From Streptomyces echinoruber (GTDB lineage: Bacteria > Actinomycetota > Actinomycetes > Streptomycetales > Streptomycetaceae): DNA of 64,000 nucleotides. How positions within the stretch are numbered: the first letter of the stretch is position 1; each line of letters opens with the position of its first letter. This document shows positions 26,801-37,366 of the stretch, piece after piece. The stretch spans positions 1-64,000 of the forward strand of contig NZ_BMWH01000002.1 of assembly GCF_014651135.1 (NCBI RefSeq), given 5' to 3'. The translations under genes and the position numbers were made by a program. The notes beneath the pieces are model-generated. The model had not been told where the DNA came from and did not search any database. It was given only the letters and a program-made list of their open reading frames with translations.

Positions 26801-26909
26801 CCGCGCCGGGCGACCGCGCGGGGTGACCGTGCGGGGCGACCGCGCCGCGTGCGGCGGGCCGCCGGACGCGGTCCCCGCCCGCGCGGGGGCGCCACCGGAG
26901 CGGTCCGGG

Positions 26910-26939
26910 TGCGACCGCCTCGCCGGAAACCGGTAGCCT
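26910..26939 (+). promoter_or_regulatory. Promoter of ndk
   Basis: -35 TGCGAC (26910-26915), 18-bp spacer and -10 TAGCCT (26934-26939), leaving a leader of about 37-40 nt. Confidence 0.5.
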
Positions 26940-26982
26940 CGGGCCATCGCACACTTCCTGGCCTGCAAGGGAGCCGTTCACC

Positions 26983-27396
26983 ATGACCCAGCGCACTCTC
27001 GTCCTCCTGAAGCCGGACGCGGTCCGCCGCTCGCTGGTCGGCGAGATCATCAGCCGTATCGAGCGCAAGGCGGACTGGCGGATCACCGCGCTGGAACTGC
27101 GCACCCTGGACCGTGCGACCCTGGAGCAGCACTACGCCGAGCACGTGGGCCGCCCCTTCTACGAGCCCCTGATCGAGTTCATGTCCTCCGGCCCCGTCGT
27201 CGCGATGATCGTCGAGGGCGAGCGGGTCGTCGAGGGCGTGCGGGCGCTGGCCGGGCCGACGGACCCGATCGCGGCGCCGCCCGGGTCGATCCGGGGCGAC
27301 TTCGGGGTGATCGTCCGGGAGAACCTGATCCACGCCTCGGACTCGGAGGAGTCCGCCGAGCGCGAAGTGAAGATCTTCTTCCCGGGCCGCGCCTGA
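26983..27396 (+). CDS. ndk: Nucleoside-diphosphate kinase
   Basis: 137 aa, full length. N-terminus TLVLLKPDAVRR, nucleotide-site segment RPFYEPLIEFMSSGPVVAMI, and active-site His in NLIHASDSEESAERE, the standard NDPK signature. It transfers the gamma-phosphate from ATP to other NDPs through a phosphohistidine intermediate. Own promoter and a downstream hairpin at 27454-27481 suggest a monocistronic unit, though read-through from folC-DUF4233 is possible. Confidence 0.97.
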   Translation: MTQRTLVLLKPDAVRRSLVGEIISRIERKADWRITALELRTLDRATLEQHYAEHVGRPFYEPLIEFMSSGPVVAMIVEGERVVEGVRALAGPTDPIAAPPGSIRGDFGVIVRENLIHASDSEESAEREVKIFFPGRA

Positions 27397-27453
27397 AATT
27401 TTCACGCCGTCATTTTTCTGACGCCTCGTCAGTTGTGCGGGCCCCGACCGGCC

Positions 27454-27481
27454 GGGGCGGCCGGGCGAAACCGGCCGCCCC
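27454..27481 (+). terminator. Terminator of ndk
   Basis: 11-bp perfect stem (27454-27464 with 27471-27481), loop GCGAAA. It lies 57 bp downstream of ndk. Confidence 0.7.
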
Positions 27482-27686
27482 ACGGCATATGCGCCCCGAT
27501 CGGGGGAACGATTGCCTCCATTGGATCGTCTCCACAAGCGAGGCGCCGCGTCGTCTGCTGACAATGGCCAAGACCCTCGCGCAGTGTCCGTGCAGGCGCG
27601 TCTACGATGGAAGCCTCACGTCACAGCACCCGCCTCGCCGACCTGAAAAGCCCTCAAAAGCTCGCGGGAAGGCCAGATGAATCCGG

Positions 27687-28718
<1,032 letters not shown>

Positions 28719-28733
28719 GGTAAATCTTCGGTT

Positions 28734-28767
28734 CCGCCGTACGAGATGATCTCCTCTCGTACGGCGG
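28734..28767 (+). terminator. Hairpin between mreB and mreC
   Basis: A perfect 12-bp stem (28734-28745 with 28756-28767) with a 10-nt loop, 16 bp after mreB. The remaining spacer to mreC is pyrimidine-rich and holds a second small hairpin around CCGGAGC-TTC-GCTCCGG and a 13-bp repeat ACTTCGAGCACAC. Partial terminator or attenuator. Confidence 0.65.
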
Positions 28768-28997
28768 ACCGTTGATAGGGAGGCATAAGCTCCCCCATGA
28801 AGCTTCTCCCTCCTCGACCTCCCCAGGAACCCCCTCCCCCCATGAACCTCCCGCCCCCGTAGAGCTCGCTCCACCGAGTTCCCCGGAGCTTCGCTCCGGC
28901 TTCGAGCACACACTTCGAGCACACAGCTCCCCGCAATGAGCCCCGCGCGTCCGGCGGGGGCTTTCCGGATCCGACGAGGAAGGCACGGCCGCCGCAC

Positions 28998-30050
28998 GTG
29001 AGGGACACACGAGAGAGCCGGCTGCTCCTGGTGCTGCTGATCGCCATCGCGTTCGCGCTGATCACGGTGGACATCCGCGGCGGGCAGAACTCCCCGGTCG
29101 ACGGCGCCCGGCGGGCCGCGGCCACCGTCTTCGGGCCCGTCGAGAACGGCGTGTCGTCCGTGGTCGACCCGGTCGGCAACGCGGTCTCCGCGGTCCGGGA
29201 GTCCGGGGAGCGGCACGACCGGATCGCCCGCCTGGAGAAGGAGAACGCGGCGCTCAAGGCCCGGCTGGGCAGCGACGACCGCAACCGCAGCCGCCTGAAG
29301 CAGCTCGACAGGATGCTGCGGCTGGCCGGCGAGGGGCAGTACGGCCTCAAGGGCGCCCAGGTCATCGCGATAGGAGCGGCGCAGGGCTTCTCCTGGACCA
29401 TCACCATCGACGCCGGCGCCAACGACGGCATCAAACGGGACATGACCGTGCTCAACGGCGACGGCCTGGTCGGCCGTGTCACCACGGTCGGCCCCGACAC
29501 CGCGACCGTCCTGCTCGCCAACGACCCGGACTTCACCGTCGGCACCCGCATGGAGGGCAGCGACGAGCTCGGCTTCGCCTCCGGCCAGGGCGACCGCCCG
29601 CTGCGGGTGCAACTGCTCAACGGCAAGGCCGAGGTGAAGAAGGGCGACCGGCTCGTCACCTTCGGCTCGCAGGCCGACCGGCCGTTCGTGCCGGGCGTGC
29701 CGGTCGGGGTCGTCTCCCGCGTCGACCCCTCCGGCGGCGACCTGACCCGCACGGTCTACGTCACGCCGTTCGTGTCCTTCACCAAGCTCGACATCGTCGG
29801 CGTCGTCGTGCAGGCCCCGAAGAAGGATCCGCGGGACACGGTGCTGCCGCCCAAGCCGAAGCCGACGCCCACCCCGACCGTCACCGTGACGGTCACCCCC
29901 TCTGCGAGCGCGTCGGCGGCCGGCGAGCAGCAGGCCGGCGAGCAGCAGGCCGGCGAGCAGCAGGCCGGCGAACAGAACGGCCGACAGAACGGCCAAGAGA
30001 ACGGCCAGCAGAACGGCCAACAGAACGGCGACCAGCAGCAACTGCAGTAG
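28998..30050 (+). CDS. mreC: Rod-shape protein MreC
   Basis: 350 aa from GTG 28998. One N-terminal membrane helix (LLLVLLIAIAFALITVDIRGG), a coiled-coil segment (RHDRIARLEKENAALKARLG), and the two beta-barrel MreC core (about residues 115-275, with GLVGRVTTVGPDTATVLLANDP). The Pro/Thr linker PKPKPTPTPTVTVTVTP is followed by a highly repetitive Gln/Asn tail AGEQQ...QNGQQ unlike the family norm. MreC links MreB and MreD inside to PBP2 outside. mreD starts 13 bp downstream. Confidence 0.95.
   Translation: MRDTRESRLLLVLLIAIAFALITVDIRGGQNSPVDGARRAAATVFGPVENGVSSVVDPVGNAVSAVRESGERHDRIARLEKENAALKARLGSDDRNRSRLKQLDRMLRLAGEGQYGLKGAQVIAIGAAQGFSWTITIDAGANDGIKRDMTVLNGDGLVGRVTTVGPDTATVLLANDPDFTVGTRMEGSDELGFASGQGDRPLRVQLLNGKAEVKKGDRLVTFGSQADRPFVPGVPVGVVSRVDPSGGDLTRTVYVTPFVSFTKLDIVGVVVQAPKKDPRDTVLPPKPKPTPTPTVTVTVTPSASASAAGEQQAGEQQAGEQQAGEQNGRQNGQENGQQNGQQNGDQQQLQ
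29919..29978 (+). repeat. Four 15-bp repeats (AGEQQ) in the mreC tail
   Basis: Three identical units and one drifted unit, followed by 12-bp QNGQ-type units to about 30045. All are in frame. Confidence 0.9.
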
Positions 30051-30063
30051 GAGCTGAAATCCC

Positions 30064-30738
30064 ATGCGCGTCAACCGGATGCTGCTCTCCACCGCCCTGG
30101 TGGTGGTCGCCCTGGTCGTCCAGGTCAGTGTCCTCGCCCGCCTGCACCTGCCCGGTGCCGTCCCCGACCTGCTGCTGCTCACCGTCCTGGGCCTGGCGAT
30201 GGTCTACGGCCACGTGGGCGGCGCCCTCGTCGGCTTCGGCGCCGGCCTGCTGGCCGACCTCGCCCCGCCCGCCGACCACGCCGCCGGCCGCTACGCCCTG
30301 GTGCTGTGCGTGACCGGCTACTTCGCCGGGCTGATCAAGCCGGAGACCGGGCAGGTGAAGTCCGCGACCGGCCCCATGGCCACCGTGGTCGCCGCCGCGA
30401 TCGGCTCCACGCTGCTGTACGCCGGCGTGGGCGCCCTGGTCGGCGACACCGCGGCCCGTCATGTCGGCCTGCCCGGGCTGCTGTTCACGGCCGCCCTGTA
30501 CGACCTGCTGCTCGCGCCGTTCGTCGTGCCGGGGGTGATGGCGCTGGCCCGCCGCGCCGAGAACGACCCGCTCGCCGACACCTCCGCCGTGCAGAGCACC
30601 GACATCTCCTCCGGCTGGCTCTCCTCCGGCACCGGCCTGCGCGTCGGCGACCGCGGCGGGCTGACCGGGCTGAAGAACCGCGCCGCCCGCGCCCGGGTGG
30701 CCAAGGCCGGGCGCATCAAGGGGGTCAAGCGGCTGTGA
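30064..30738 (+). CDS. mreD: Rod-shape protein MreD
   Basis: 224 aa. About five membrane helices in the first ~165 residues, with the family segments LHLPGAVPDLLLLTVLGLAMVYG and FGAGLLADLAPPADHAAGRYAL. A cytoplasmic Arg/Lys-rich tail (RARVAKAGRIKGVKRL) is longer than in E. coli. Starts 13 bp after mreC with a weak Shine-Dalgarno (AGGAG). It partners MreC and PBP2 in the elongation and sporulation wall complex. Confidence 0.93.
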   Translation: MRVNRMLLSTALVVVALVVQVSVLARLHLPGAVPDLLLLTVLGLAMVYGHVGGALVGFGAGLLADLAPPADHAAGRYALVLCVTGYFAGLIKPETGQVKSATGPMATVVAAAIGSTLLYAGVGALVGDTAARHVGLPGLLFTAALYDLLLAPFVVPGVMALARRAENDPLADTSAVQSTDISSGWLSSGTGLRVGDRGGLTGLKNRAARARVAKAGRIKGVKRL

Positions 30739-30875
30739 GGACAGGGAAGCGGAAGTTCACCGGAACGGGTGAGCCCAACAGGAACCGGGCCGTGCGGGCC
30801 GGTCGTTCATCACTCGTCCGCGCCCGTGCGACCGTCCGCACACGTCCGGTGACGCACTGAGAGGGGGAGGCAGCC

Positions 30876-33128
30876 GTGACCAACATTCCCGAGACCGGGC
30901 GGACGCCCCGCGTCCAGACCCGGCTCGTCGTCATCCAGATCCTCGTCCTCTCCCTCCTCGGCACGCTCGGCGCACGGCTGTGGTACCTGCAGATCCGGCA
31001 GGGCGCCGAATACCAGAAGGAGGCGTCGGGCAACCACGTCCAGCAGGTCGTCCAGCCCGCCGTGCGCGGCTCGATCCTGGACGCGCGCGGCGTGCCGCTC
31101 GCCGACAACGAGACCCGGCTGGTGGTCTCCGCCTCCCGCACGGACCTGCTGAAGCAGAAGGACGACGGCAAGGCGGTGCTGACCAAGCTCGCCGGCGTCC
31201 TCGGCATGGACCCGAAGGAGGTGCTGCAGAAGGTCCGGCTGTGCGACGCCAAGACCCCGCAGCCCTGTTGGAACGGCTCGCCGTACCAGCCCATCCCCAT
31301 CACCGACGAGGCCACCCCCAAGCAGGCCCTGCAGATCCGCGAGCGCTCCGAGGACTTCCCCGGCATCACCGCCGAGCCGGAGGCGGTGCGCCGCTACCCG
31401 AGCCCCGGCGGCGCCAACACCGCCCAGGTGCTCGGCTACCTCGGCCCGGTCACCGACCAGGAGATCCAGCAGGCCAAGAACACCGACTCGCCCTACCTGC
31501 GCTCCGACCAGGTGGGCCGCTCCGGCCTGGAGCGCCAGTACGACAAGCAGTTGCGCGGCAAGGCGGGCGTGACCCGCTACGAGGTGGACAACCTCGGCCG
31601 GGTCATCGGCAAGGCCGAGTCCGACGCCGCCCAGCCCGGCGACAACCTCGTCACCAGCATCGACGCCCGCGTTCAGCGGGTCGCCGAGTACCAGTTGGAC
31701 AAGGCGATGAAGGTCGCCCGCCAGCAGTACGACAAGGTCACCGGCGAGAAATACAAGGCCGACTCCGGTGCCGTCGTCGTCATGGAGGCCAGGACCGGCC
31801 GGATCGTCGCGATGGCCTCCAACCCGACGTACGACCCGAACGTGTGGGTCGGCGGCATCTCCGCCAAGGACTACGCCAAGCTCACCGGCAAGAAGTCCAA
31901 CTACCCGCTGCTCAACCGGGCCATACAGGGTCAGTCCGCGCCCGGTTCGACGTTCAAGGTGGTCTCCACGGCCGCCGCGGTCGAGGCCGGCTACGACTTC
32001 GACGGCCGCTACCCCTGCACCAGCTCGTACTCGGTGGGCGGCCAGGTCTTCAAGAACTTCGAGGGGGAGAACTTCGGTCCCATCTCGCTCGGCCGGGCGC
32101 TGGAGGTCTCCTGCGACACCGTCTTCTACGGCCTGGCGCACAGCGAGTGGAAGCGGGACGGCGGCATCAACCCGAAGAAGGGCCGGCCGAAGGACTACTT
32201 CTTCAAGGCCGCCCACCAGTTCGGCCTCGGCAAGGAGACCGGCATCGACCTGCCCAACGAGGTCACCGGCCGCGTCCCGGACCGCCAGTGGAAGCAGAAC
32301 TACTGGAAGGCCAACAAGGACGCCTGGTGCAAGACCGGCAAGAAGGACGGCGACTACGTCCAGAAGATCGCCTACGAGAACTGCCTCGAGGGCAACAAGA
32401 TGCGCGCCGGTGACGAGATCAACTACTCCATCGGCCAGGGCGACACCCTCGTCACCCCGATCCAGGAGGCCGTGATCTACGGCGCGCTCGCCAACGGCGG
32501 CACGATGTACGCGCCGACCGTCGGCAAGGCGATCATCAGCGCCGACGGCAAGCGGGTCACCGAGATCAAGCCCAGGGTCCGCGGTCGGCTGCCGGTCGAC
32601 AAGCAGACCCTCAAGGGCATGAACGCGGCCCTGGAGGGCGTGATCACCCGCGGTACCGCGGCGTGGAAGTTCCAGGGCTGGCCGCAGGACAAGATCACGC
32701 TGCACGGCAAGACCGGTACCGCCGAGGTCTACGGCAAGCAGACCACGTCCTGGCTGGCGACGTACTCCAAGGACTACACGGTGATCATGACGATCGCCCA
32801 GGCCGGTACGGGTTCCGGCGCCTCCGGTGAGGCGGTACGCAACATCTACAGCGCCTTGTACGGCGTGCAGGCCGACGGCTCGATCGACAAGAAGAAGGCG
32901 CTGCTGCCCACCCCGCAGAAGGGCCTGCCGAAGGTCTCCTCCGACGGCACCATCCCCGCGCCCAGGATCACCGGTGACCCGGCCGAGGAGCAGCAGGCGC
33001 ACAAGAAGCCCGACGACACCGGCGCGGACCCGCAGCAGACCGCGGCGACCACCGCGTCACCCACCACGGGCAACCGCGACACGCGCAGGCGACCGCGCAG
33101 GAGGGGAAGCCGGAGGATGCTCACATGA
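30876..33128 (+). CDS. mrdA: Penicillin-binding protein 2, wall transpeptidase
   Basis: 750 aa. GTG 30876 follows GGGGAGG. N-terminal membrane anchor (VVIQILVLSLLGTLGARLWYL), PBP dimerisation domain (RGSILDARGVPLADNETRL), then the transpeptidase. The active site is Ser358-T-F-Lys361 (APGSTFKV), Ser412-Cys-Asp414 in the place of SxN, and Lys612-T-G (HGKTGTAE). It cross-links peptidoglycan with RodA as glycosyltransferase partner. The Asp in SxN is a real variation seen in some class B PBPs. The C-terminal ~65 residues are a disordered Gln/Arg tail. 13 bp to rodA. Confidence 0.95.
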   Translation: MTNIPETGRTPRVQTRLVVIQILVLSLLGTLGARLWYLQIRQGAEYQKEASGNHVQQVVQPAVRGSILDARGVPLADNETRLVVSASRTDLLKQKDDGKAVLTKLAGVLGMDPKEVLQKVRLCDAKTPQPCWNGSPYQPIPITDEATPKQALQIRERSEDFPGITAEPEAVRRYPSPGGANTAQVLGYLGPVTDQEIQQAKNTDSPYLRSDQVGRSGLERQYDKQLRGKAGVTRYEVDNLGRVIGKAESDAAQPGDNLVTSIDARVQRVAEYQLDKAMKVARQQYDKVTGEKYKADSGAVVVMEARTGRIVAMASNPTYDPNVWVGGISAKDYAKLTGKKSNYPLLNRAIQGQSAPGSTFKVVSTAAAVEAGYDFDGRYPCTSSYSVGGQVFKNFEGENFGPISLGRALEVSCDTVFYGLAHSEWKRDGGINPKKGRPKDYFFKAAHQFGLGKETGIDLPNEVTGRVPDRQWKQNYWKANKDAWCKTGKKDGDYVQKIAYENCLEGNKMRAGDEINYSIGQGDTLVTPIQEAVIYGALANGGTMYAPTVGKAIISADGKRVTEIKPRVRGRLPVDKQTLKGMNAALEGVITRGTAAWKFQGWPQDKITLHGKTGTAEVYGKQTTSWLATYSKDYTVIMTIAQAGTGSGASGEAVRNIYSALYGVQADGSIDKKKALLPTPQKGLPKVSSDGTIPAPRITGDPAEEQQAHKKPDDTGADPQQTAATTASPTTGNRDTRRRPRRRGSRRMLT

Positions 33129-33141
33129 CCGGGGTGCTCGC

Positions 33142-34338
33142 ATGACGGGCAACAGCTTCTCCGTCTCCGGGTACGGGCCCGAGCGGGCCGGCTGGACCCG
33201 CATCTTCGCCCGCGACTCGGTGGCCCGGCGGCTGGACTGGCCGATGCTGCTGGCCGCGCTCGCGCTGTCGGTGATCGGTTCGCTGCTGGTGTTCTCCGCG
33301 ACCCGCAACCGCACCGAGATCAACCAGGGCGACCCGTACTACTTCCTGATCCGGCACGTGATGAACACCGGCATCGGCATCGCCCTGATGATCGGCACGA
33401 TCTGGCTGGGCCACCGCACCCTGCGCACCGCCGTGCCGATCCTGTACGGCGTCTCGGTGTTCGGCATCCTGCTGGTGCTCACCCCGCTGGGCTCCACGGT
33501 CAACGGCGCCCACTCCTGGATCGTGTTCGGCGGCGGTTTCTCCCTGCAGCCCTCGGAGTTCGTGAAGATCACGATCATTCTGGGCATGGCGATGCTGCTC
33601 GCGGCCCGGGTCGACGCGGGCGACCGGGAGTACCCCGACCACCGCACCGTCCTGCAGGCGCTGGTCCTGGCCGCGGTACCCATGCTGATCGTGATGCTCA
33701 TGCCCGACCTGGGGTCGGTGATGGTCATGGTGATCATCGTGCTGGGCGTGCTGCTCGCCTCGGGCGCCTCCAACCGCTGGGTGTTCGGCCTGCTGGCCGC
33801 CGGCGCGATCGGCGCGGTCGCGGTGTGGCAGCTGCACATCCTGGACGAGTACCAGATCAACCGCTTCGCGGCCTTCGCCAACCCCGACCTCGACCCGGCC
33901 GGCGTCGGCTACAACACCAACCAGGCCCGCATCGCCATCGGCTCCGGCGGCCTGACCGGCGCCGGCCTCTTCCACGGCTCGCAGACCACCGGGCAGTTCG
34001 TGCCGGAGCAGCAGACCGACTTCGTCTTCACCGTGGCCGGCGAGGAACTCGGCTTCGTGGGCGCCGGGCTGATCATCCTCCTGCTCGGTGTGGTGCTGTG
34101 GCGCGCCTGCCGGATCGCCCGCGAGACACCGGAACTGTACGGCACGGTCGTCGCCGCCGGGATCGTCGCCTGGTTCGCCTTCCAGACCTTCGAGAACATC
34201 GGTATGACGCTCGGTATCATGCCGGTCACCGGTCTGCCGCTGCCGTTCGTCTCCTACGGCGGCTCGTCGATGTTCGCGGTGTGGACGGCCGTGGGCCTGC
34301 TGCAGTCGATCAAGGCGGAGCGGCCGCTGTCGGCGTGA
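33142..34338 (+). CDS. rodA: Peptidoglycan glycosyltransferase RodA (SEDS family)
   Basis: 398 aa from ATG 33142, 13 bp after mrdA; an overlapping earlier ATG (33125) is in another frame. About ten membrane helices. SEDS landmarks are NGAHSWIVFGGGFSLQPSEFVKI, VLMPDLGSV, GQQTDFVF-type EQQTDFVFTVAGEELGFVG, and the C-terminal TGLPLPFVSYGGSS. It polymerises lipid II and pairs with PBP2 from the gene before it. The stop codon lies in a 24-bp tandem repeat array. Confidence 0.96.
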   Translation: MTGNSFSVSGYGPERAGWTRIFARDSVARRLDWPMLLAALALSVIGSLLVFSATRNRTEINQGDPYYFLIRHVMNTGIGIALMIGTIWLGHRTLRTAVPILYGVSVFGILLVLTPLGSTVNGAHSWIVFGGGFSLQPSEFVKITIILGMAMLLAARVDAGDREYPDHRTVLQALVLAAVPMLIVMLMPDLGSVMVMVIIVLGVLLASGASNRWVFGLLAAGAIGAVAVWQLHILDEYQINRFAAFANPDLDPAGVGYNTNQARIAIGSGGLTGAGLFHGSQTTGQFVPEQQTDFVFTVAGEELGFVGAGLIILLLGVVLWRACRIARETPELYGTVVAAGIVAWFAFQTFENIGMTLGIMPVTGLPLPFVSYGGSSMFAVWTAVGLLQSIKAERPLSA

Positions 34339-34406
34339 ACCGGACGGGCCGCTCGACCGTGAACCGGACGGGCCGCTCGACCGTGAACCGGACGGGCCGC
34401 TCGACC
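34335..34406 (+). repeat. Three perfect 24-bp tandem repeats over the rodA stop codon
   Basis: Units at 34335-34358, 34359-34382 and 34383-34406 are identical. Each copy carries GTGAAC, so the in-frame stop TGA of rodA is itself repeated. Confidence 0.95.
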
Positions 34407-34456
34407 GGAGACGACCGGGAGTGAGCGGGGTGCTGCGGTCCCGGCCTGTTCGCGAC

Positions 34457-34462
34457 TAGATT
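34457..34462 (+). promoter_or_regulatory. -10 box of the CYTH-CHAD gene (probable leaderless promoter)
   Basis: TAGATT followed by 6 nt and ATG 34469, without a Shine-Dalgarno sequence. Confidence 0.55.
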
Positions 34463-34468
34463 CTGGTC

Positions 34469-35998
34469 ATGGCGGAGACCAAGCGCGAGATCGAGCGGAA
34501 GTACGAGCCCAGCGTCTCCGGCCGGGGCGGACTGCCCGACCTGACTGGTGTCGCCGGTGTCGCGAAGGTCGTCGACAAGGGATCGGCGGAGCTGGACGCC
34601 ACCTACTACGACACCCCCGACCTGCGCCTGGCCGCCCACCGGGTCACCCTGCGCCGTCGCACCGGGGGCTCCGACGCCGGCTGGCACCTGAAGTTCCCGG
34701 TCGCGCCCGGTGTGCGGGACGAGATCCGCGCCCCGCTCTCCGACACGCTGCCGCGCACCCTGGCCGGTCTGCTGCGCTCCCGCGTCCGCGACGCCGAGGT
34801 GGTACCGGTGGTGCGGCTGCGCTCGGCGCGCGCGGTGCGCCATCTCCTCGACGCGGACGGCGCGTTGCTCGCCGAGATCAGCGTGGACGAGGTGCGGGCC
34901 GAGCGGCTGACCGACGGAGGCGGATCGGCGCGGTGGACCGAGGTCGAGGTGGAGCTCGCCGACGGCGGCGACCCCGGGTTCCTCGACAAGGTGGACAAGC
35001 GGCTGCGCAAGGCGGGCCTGGAACCCTCCGCCTCCCCCTCCAAGCCGGCCCGCGCACTGGCCGAGACCGCGCCGAAGGACCGGCCGCCGCTCCCGCAGGC
35101 GCCGCCCGCGCCCGCCGGGCGGCAGGACACCGCCGGCCACCACCTCCTGGCCTACGTCCGCGCCCAGCGCGACGACCTCGTCGCACTCGACCCGGCGGTG
35201 CGGCGGGACGTACCGGACTCGGTGCACGCCATGCGGGTCGCCACCCGCCGGCTGCGCAGCGTCCTGCGCTCCTACGGCAAGGTGCTGGACCGCCGCGTCA
35301 CCGACCCGATCGGCGCGGAGCTGAAGTGGCTCGCCGGCGAACTCGGCGCGGGCCGCGACCAGGAGGTGCTCGCCGAACGCCTCACCGCCGCGGTCGCCGG
35401 CCTGTCCCGCTCCCTGGTCGTGGGCCCGGTCCGCACGCGTCTGCGCACCTGGTCCACCGCCCGCCGCGGCGGATCGCGCCGCCGGCTCGTCGCCGCCCTC
35501 GACGGCCGCCGCCACCTGGCGCTGCTGGACTCCCTCGACGCCCTGCTCGCCGACCCCCCGCTGCTCGCGGCGGCCCGGGGCAAGCCGAAGAAGGTGTTCG
35601 GCAAGGCGGTCCGCGAGGACTTCGGCCGGCTGGCCGCCCGCGTGGAGCGGGCGCTGGCGCTGCCGCCCGGCACCGACCGGGACACGGCCCTGCACGAGGC
35701 CCGCAAGAAGGCCAAGCGCACCCGGTACGCGGCCGAGGCGGCCGTACCCGTGCTCGGCGGGCGCGCCGCGGAGCTGGTGCGGGCGACGAAGGCGCTGCAG
35801 GAGCTGCTCGGCGACCACCAGGACGGTGTGATGGCCCGCGGCGCGCTGCGCGAACTGGCAGCTCAGGCGCACCAGGCGGGTGAGAGCGCGTTCAGCTACG
35901 GCCTGCTGTACGGCCGTGAGGAGCGCCGCGCGGCCGAGGCGGAGGCGGAACTGCCGGGGCTGTGGCGCGCGGCCCGTGAATGCAATGCTGTTGTGTAG
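34469..35998 (+). CDS. CYTH-CHAD domain protein (triphosphate/polyphosphate metabolism)
   Basis: 509 aa. The N-terminal CYTH domain starts with the ExExK signature (Glu7-Glu9-Lys11 in REIERKYEP) and has basic and acidic strands lining the tunnel (YYDTPDLRLAAHRVTLRRR, TEVEVELADG). A Pro-rich linker near residue 210 leads to a CHAD domain with conserved His pairs (VHAMRVATRRLRSVLRSYG and LHEARKKAKRTRYAAEA). CYTH enzymes hydrolyse triphosphates with metal ions, and CHAD domains bind polyphosphate. It is probably cytoplasmic polyphosphate- or triphosphate-handling protein. Leaderless-type start. Not linked in sequence to the conservon that follows. Confidence 0.9.
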   Translation: MAETKREIERKYEPSVSGRGGLPDLTGVAGVAKVVDKGSAELDATYYDTPDLRLAAHRVTLRRRTGGSDAGWHLKFPVAPGVRDEIRAPLSDTLPRTLAGLLRSRVRDAEVVPVVRLRSARAVRHLLDADGALLAEISVDEVRAERLTDGGGSARWTEVEVELADGGDPGFLDKVDKRLRKAGLEPSASPSKPARALAETAPKDRPPLPQAPPAPAGRQDTAGHHLLAYVRAQRDDLVALDPAVRRDVPDSVHAMRVATRRLRSVLRSYGKVLDRRVTDPIGAELKWLAGELGAGRDQEVLAERLTAAVAGLSRSLVVGPVRTRLRTWSTARRGGSRRRLVAALDGRRHLALLDSLDALLADPPLLAAARGKPKKVFGKAVREDFGRLAARVERALALPPGTDRDTALHEARKKAKRTRYAAEAAVPVLGGRAAELVRATKALQELLGDHQDGVMARGALRELAAQAHQAGESAFSYGLLYGREERRAAEAEAELPGLWRAARECNAVV

Positions 35999-36178
35999 GT
36001 TGTCAAGTAGGCGCTGTTTATTGGCCGTTGGGTTACCCGGGCTTGTTAAGATCATCCCACTTTTACGGAGGCTGACGGCGCGTCATGCGCGGTGCACGGG
36101 GGACAGTCTTGAGGGCTCCGTCGCGACGGGGGGTGCCGGCGCGCACCGTCCGCCGCGAGGCGACTTGAAGAGAGTCTC

Positions 36179-37366
36179 ATGACGTCATGGATTCAAGATC
36201 CACTGTTGTGGATCTTGCTGGTGGTGCTCGTCACTGCGGTGTTCGCAGTGATGCGGGCCCGGAGAACCAACATGGCGCTGCGCAGAAAGAACAGCGCCCT
36301 GCGCGGCGAACTGGACGCGGCCCACCTGGAGAACGGCCGCCTGCACAACCAGCTCACCTCCGTCCAGACCCAGTACGCCGCCGACCTCGCCGAGGTGCGC
36401 GCGGACGCCGAGTCCGCCACCAAGGCCGTACTGAAGTCGGCGATGGGCACCCTGCAGTCCCTCGCCGAGGAGCAGCAGGTGCTGCTGGACTCCCTGCTGA
36501 AGAAATACGGCGACGACACCGGCGTCCTGGCGGACCTGATGCTCGTCGACCACACCGGCGCCCAGGTCAGCCGGCGCGCCAAGGGCATTTCGGTACTGTG
36601 CGGCGGCTGGCTCGGCCGGCGCGAGCGGGCCGCGACCGTATTCGACGTGGCCCGCAGCGCCCAGGGCCGCATCAAGGACTACGACCGGGTCGGCGTCCAC
36701 TCCCAGGTCAGCGTCTCCATCACCAGCAAGGCCGTCGAACCGGTCGCCGTCGTCCTGGCGGAACTGCTGGACAACGCCACCAAGTACAGCGCCCCGGGCA
36801 CGCCCGTCGAGGTCAACATCCAGGCCGTGCCCACCGGCGTGTGCCTGATCGTGGACGACGCAGGCGTCGGCATGAGCCAGGAGACCAAGGACCGGGCCGC
36901 GGAGCTGCTGTCCGGCGGCACCGTCGACATCACCAGCCTCGGCGACCCGCCCAAGTTCGGCTTCGCCGTCTGCGGCATGCTCGCCGCGCGCTACGGCTTC
37001 TCCGTCTCCGCCGACTCCGTCTCCCCCTACGGCGGCGTCCGGGCCGTCATCCGGGTGCCGGAGAACCTGCTGACCACCGAGGTCCCCGAGCCGGACACCG
37101 CCGGCCGGGCCACCGCCGCGGCCGAGGCCGCACCGCAGCGCCCGACCCCGGTCACCCCCGGACCCTCGCGGGTCATCGGCACCACCGCGGGCGGCCTGCC
37201 CAAGCGGCGCCGCCGCACCGGTCCGGTCGCCGTCGTACCGCCGCCCCCCGCCGCACCGGAGCCGGAGGACACGGGCGAGGTCACGGCCTCACGCCTCGGG
37301 GCCTTTGCACGCGGAACGCAGCTTGGGCGGGACATGCCCCTCACGGAAGGACCTCAGGAGCAGTGA
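36179..37366 (+). CDS. cvnA: Conservon sensor CvnA, histidine-kinase-like
   Basis: 395 aa. A single N-terminal membrane helix (WILLVVLVTAVFAVMRARR), a coiled-coil stretch (residues ~30-85), then a HATPase_c domain with N box AELLDNATKYSAPG, G1 box VDDAGVGMS, and a C-terminal Pro-rich tail. The usual phosphorylated His helix is reduced, as is known for this Streptomyces group of sensor-like proteins. It is shorter than many CvnA proteins and lacks a large outer sensor, like the S. coelicolor RarA type. The upstream region (36000-36178) is AT-rich and probably carries the operon promoter. It overlaps cvnB by 4 bp. Confidence 0.88.
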   Translation: MTSWIQDPLLWILLVVLVTAVFAVMRARRTNMALRRKNSALRGELDAAHLENGRLHNQLTSVQTQYAADLAEVRADAESATKAVLKSAMGTLQSLAEEQQVLLDSLLKKYGDDTGVLADLMLVDHTGAQVSRRAKGISVLCGGWLGRRERAATVFDVARSAQGRIKDYDRVGVHSQVSVSITSKAVEPVAVVLAELLDNATKYSAPGTPVEVNIQAVPTGVCLIVDDAGVGMSQETKDRAAELLSGGTVDITSLGDPPKFGFAVCGMLAARYGFSVSADSVSPYGGVRAVIRVPENLLTTEVPEPDTAGRATAAAEAAPQRPTPVTPGPSRVIGTTAGGLPKRRRRTGPVAVVPPPPAAPEPEDTGEVTASRLGAFARGTQLGRDMPLTEGPQEQ

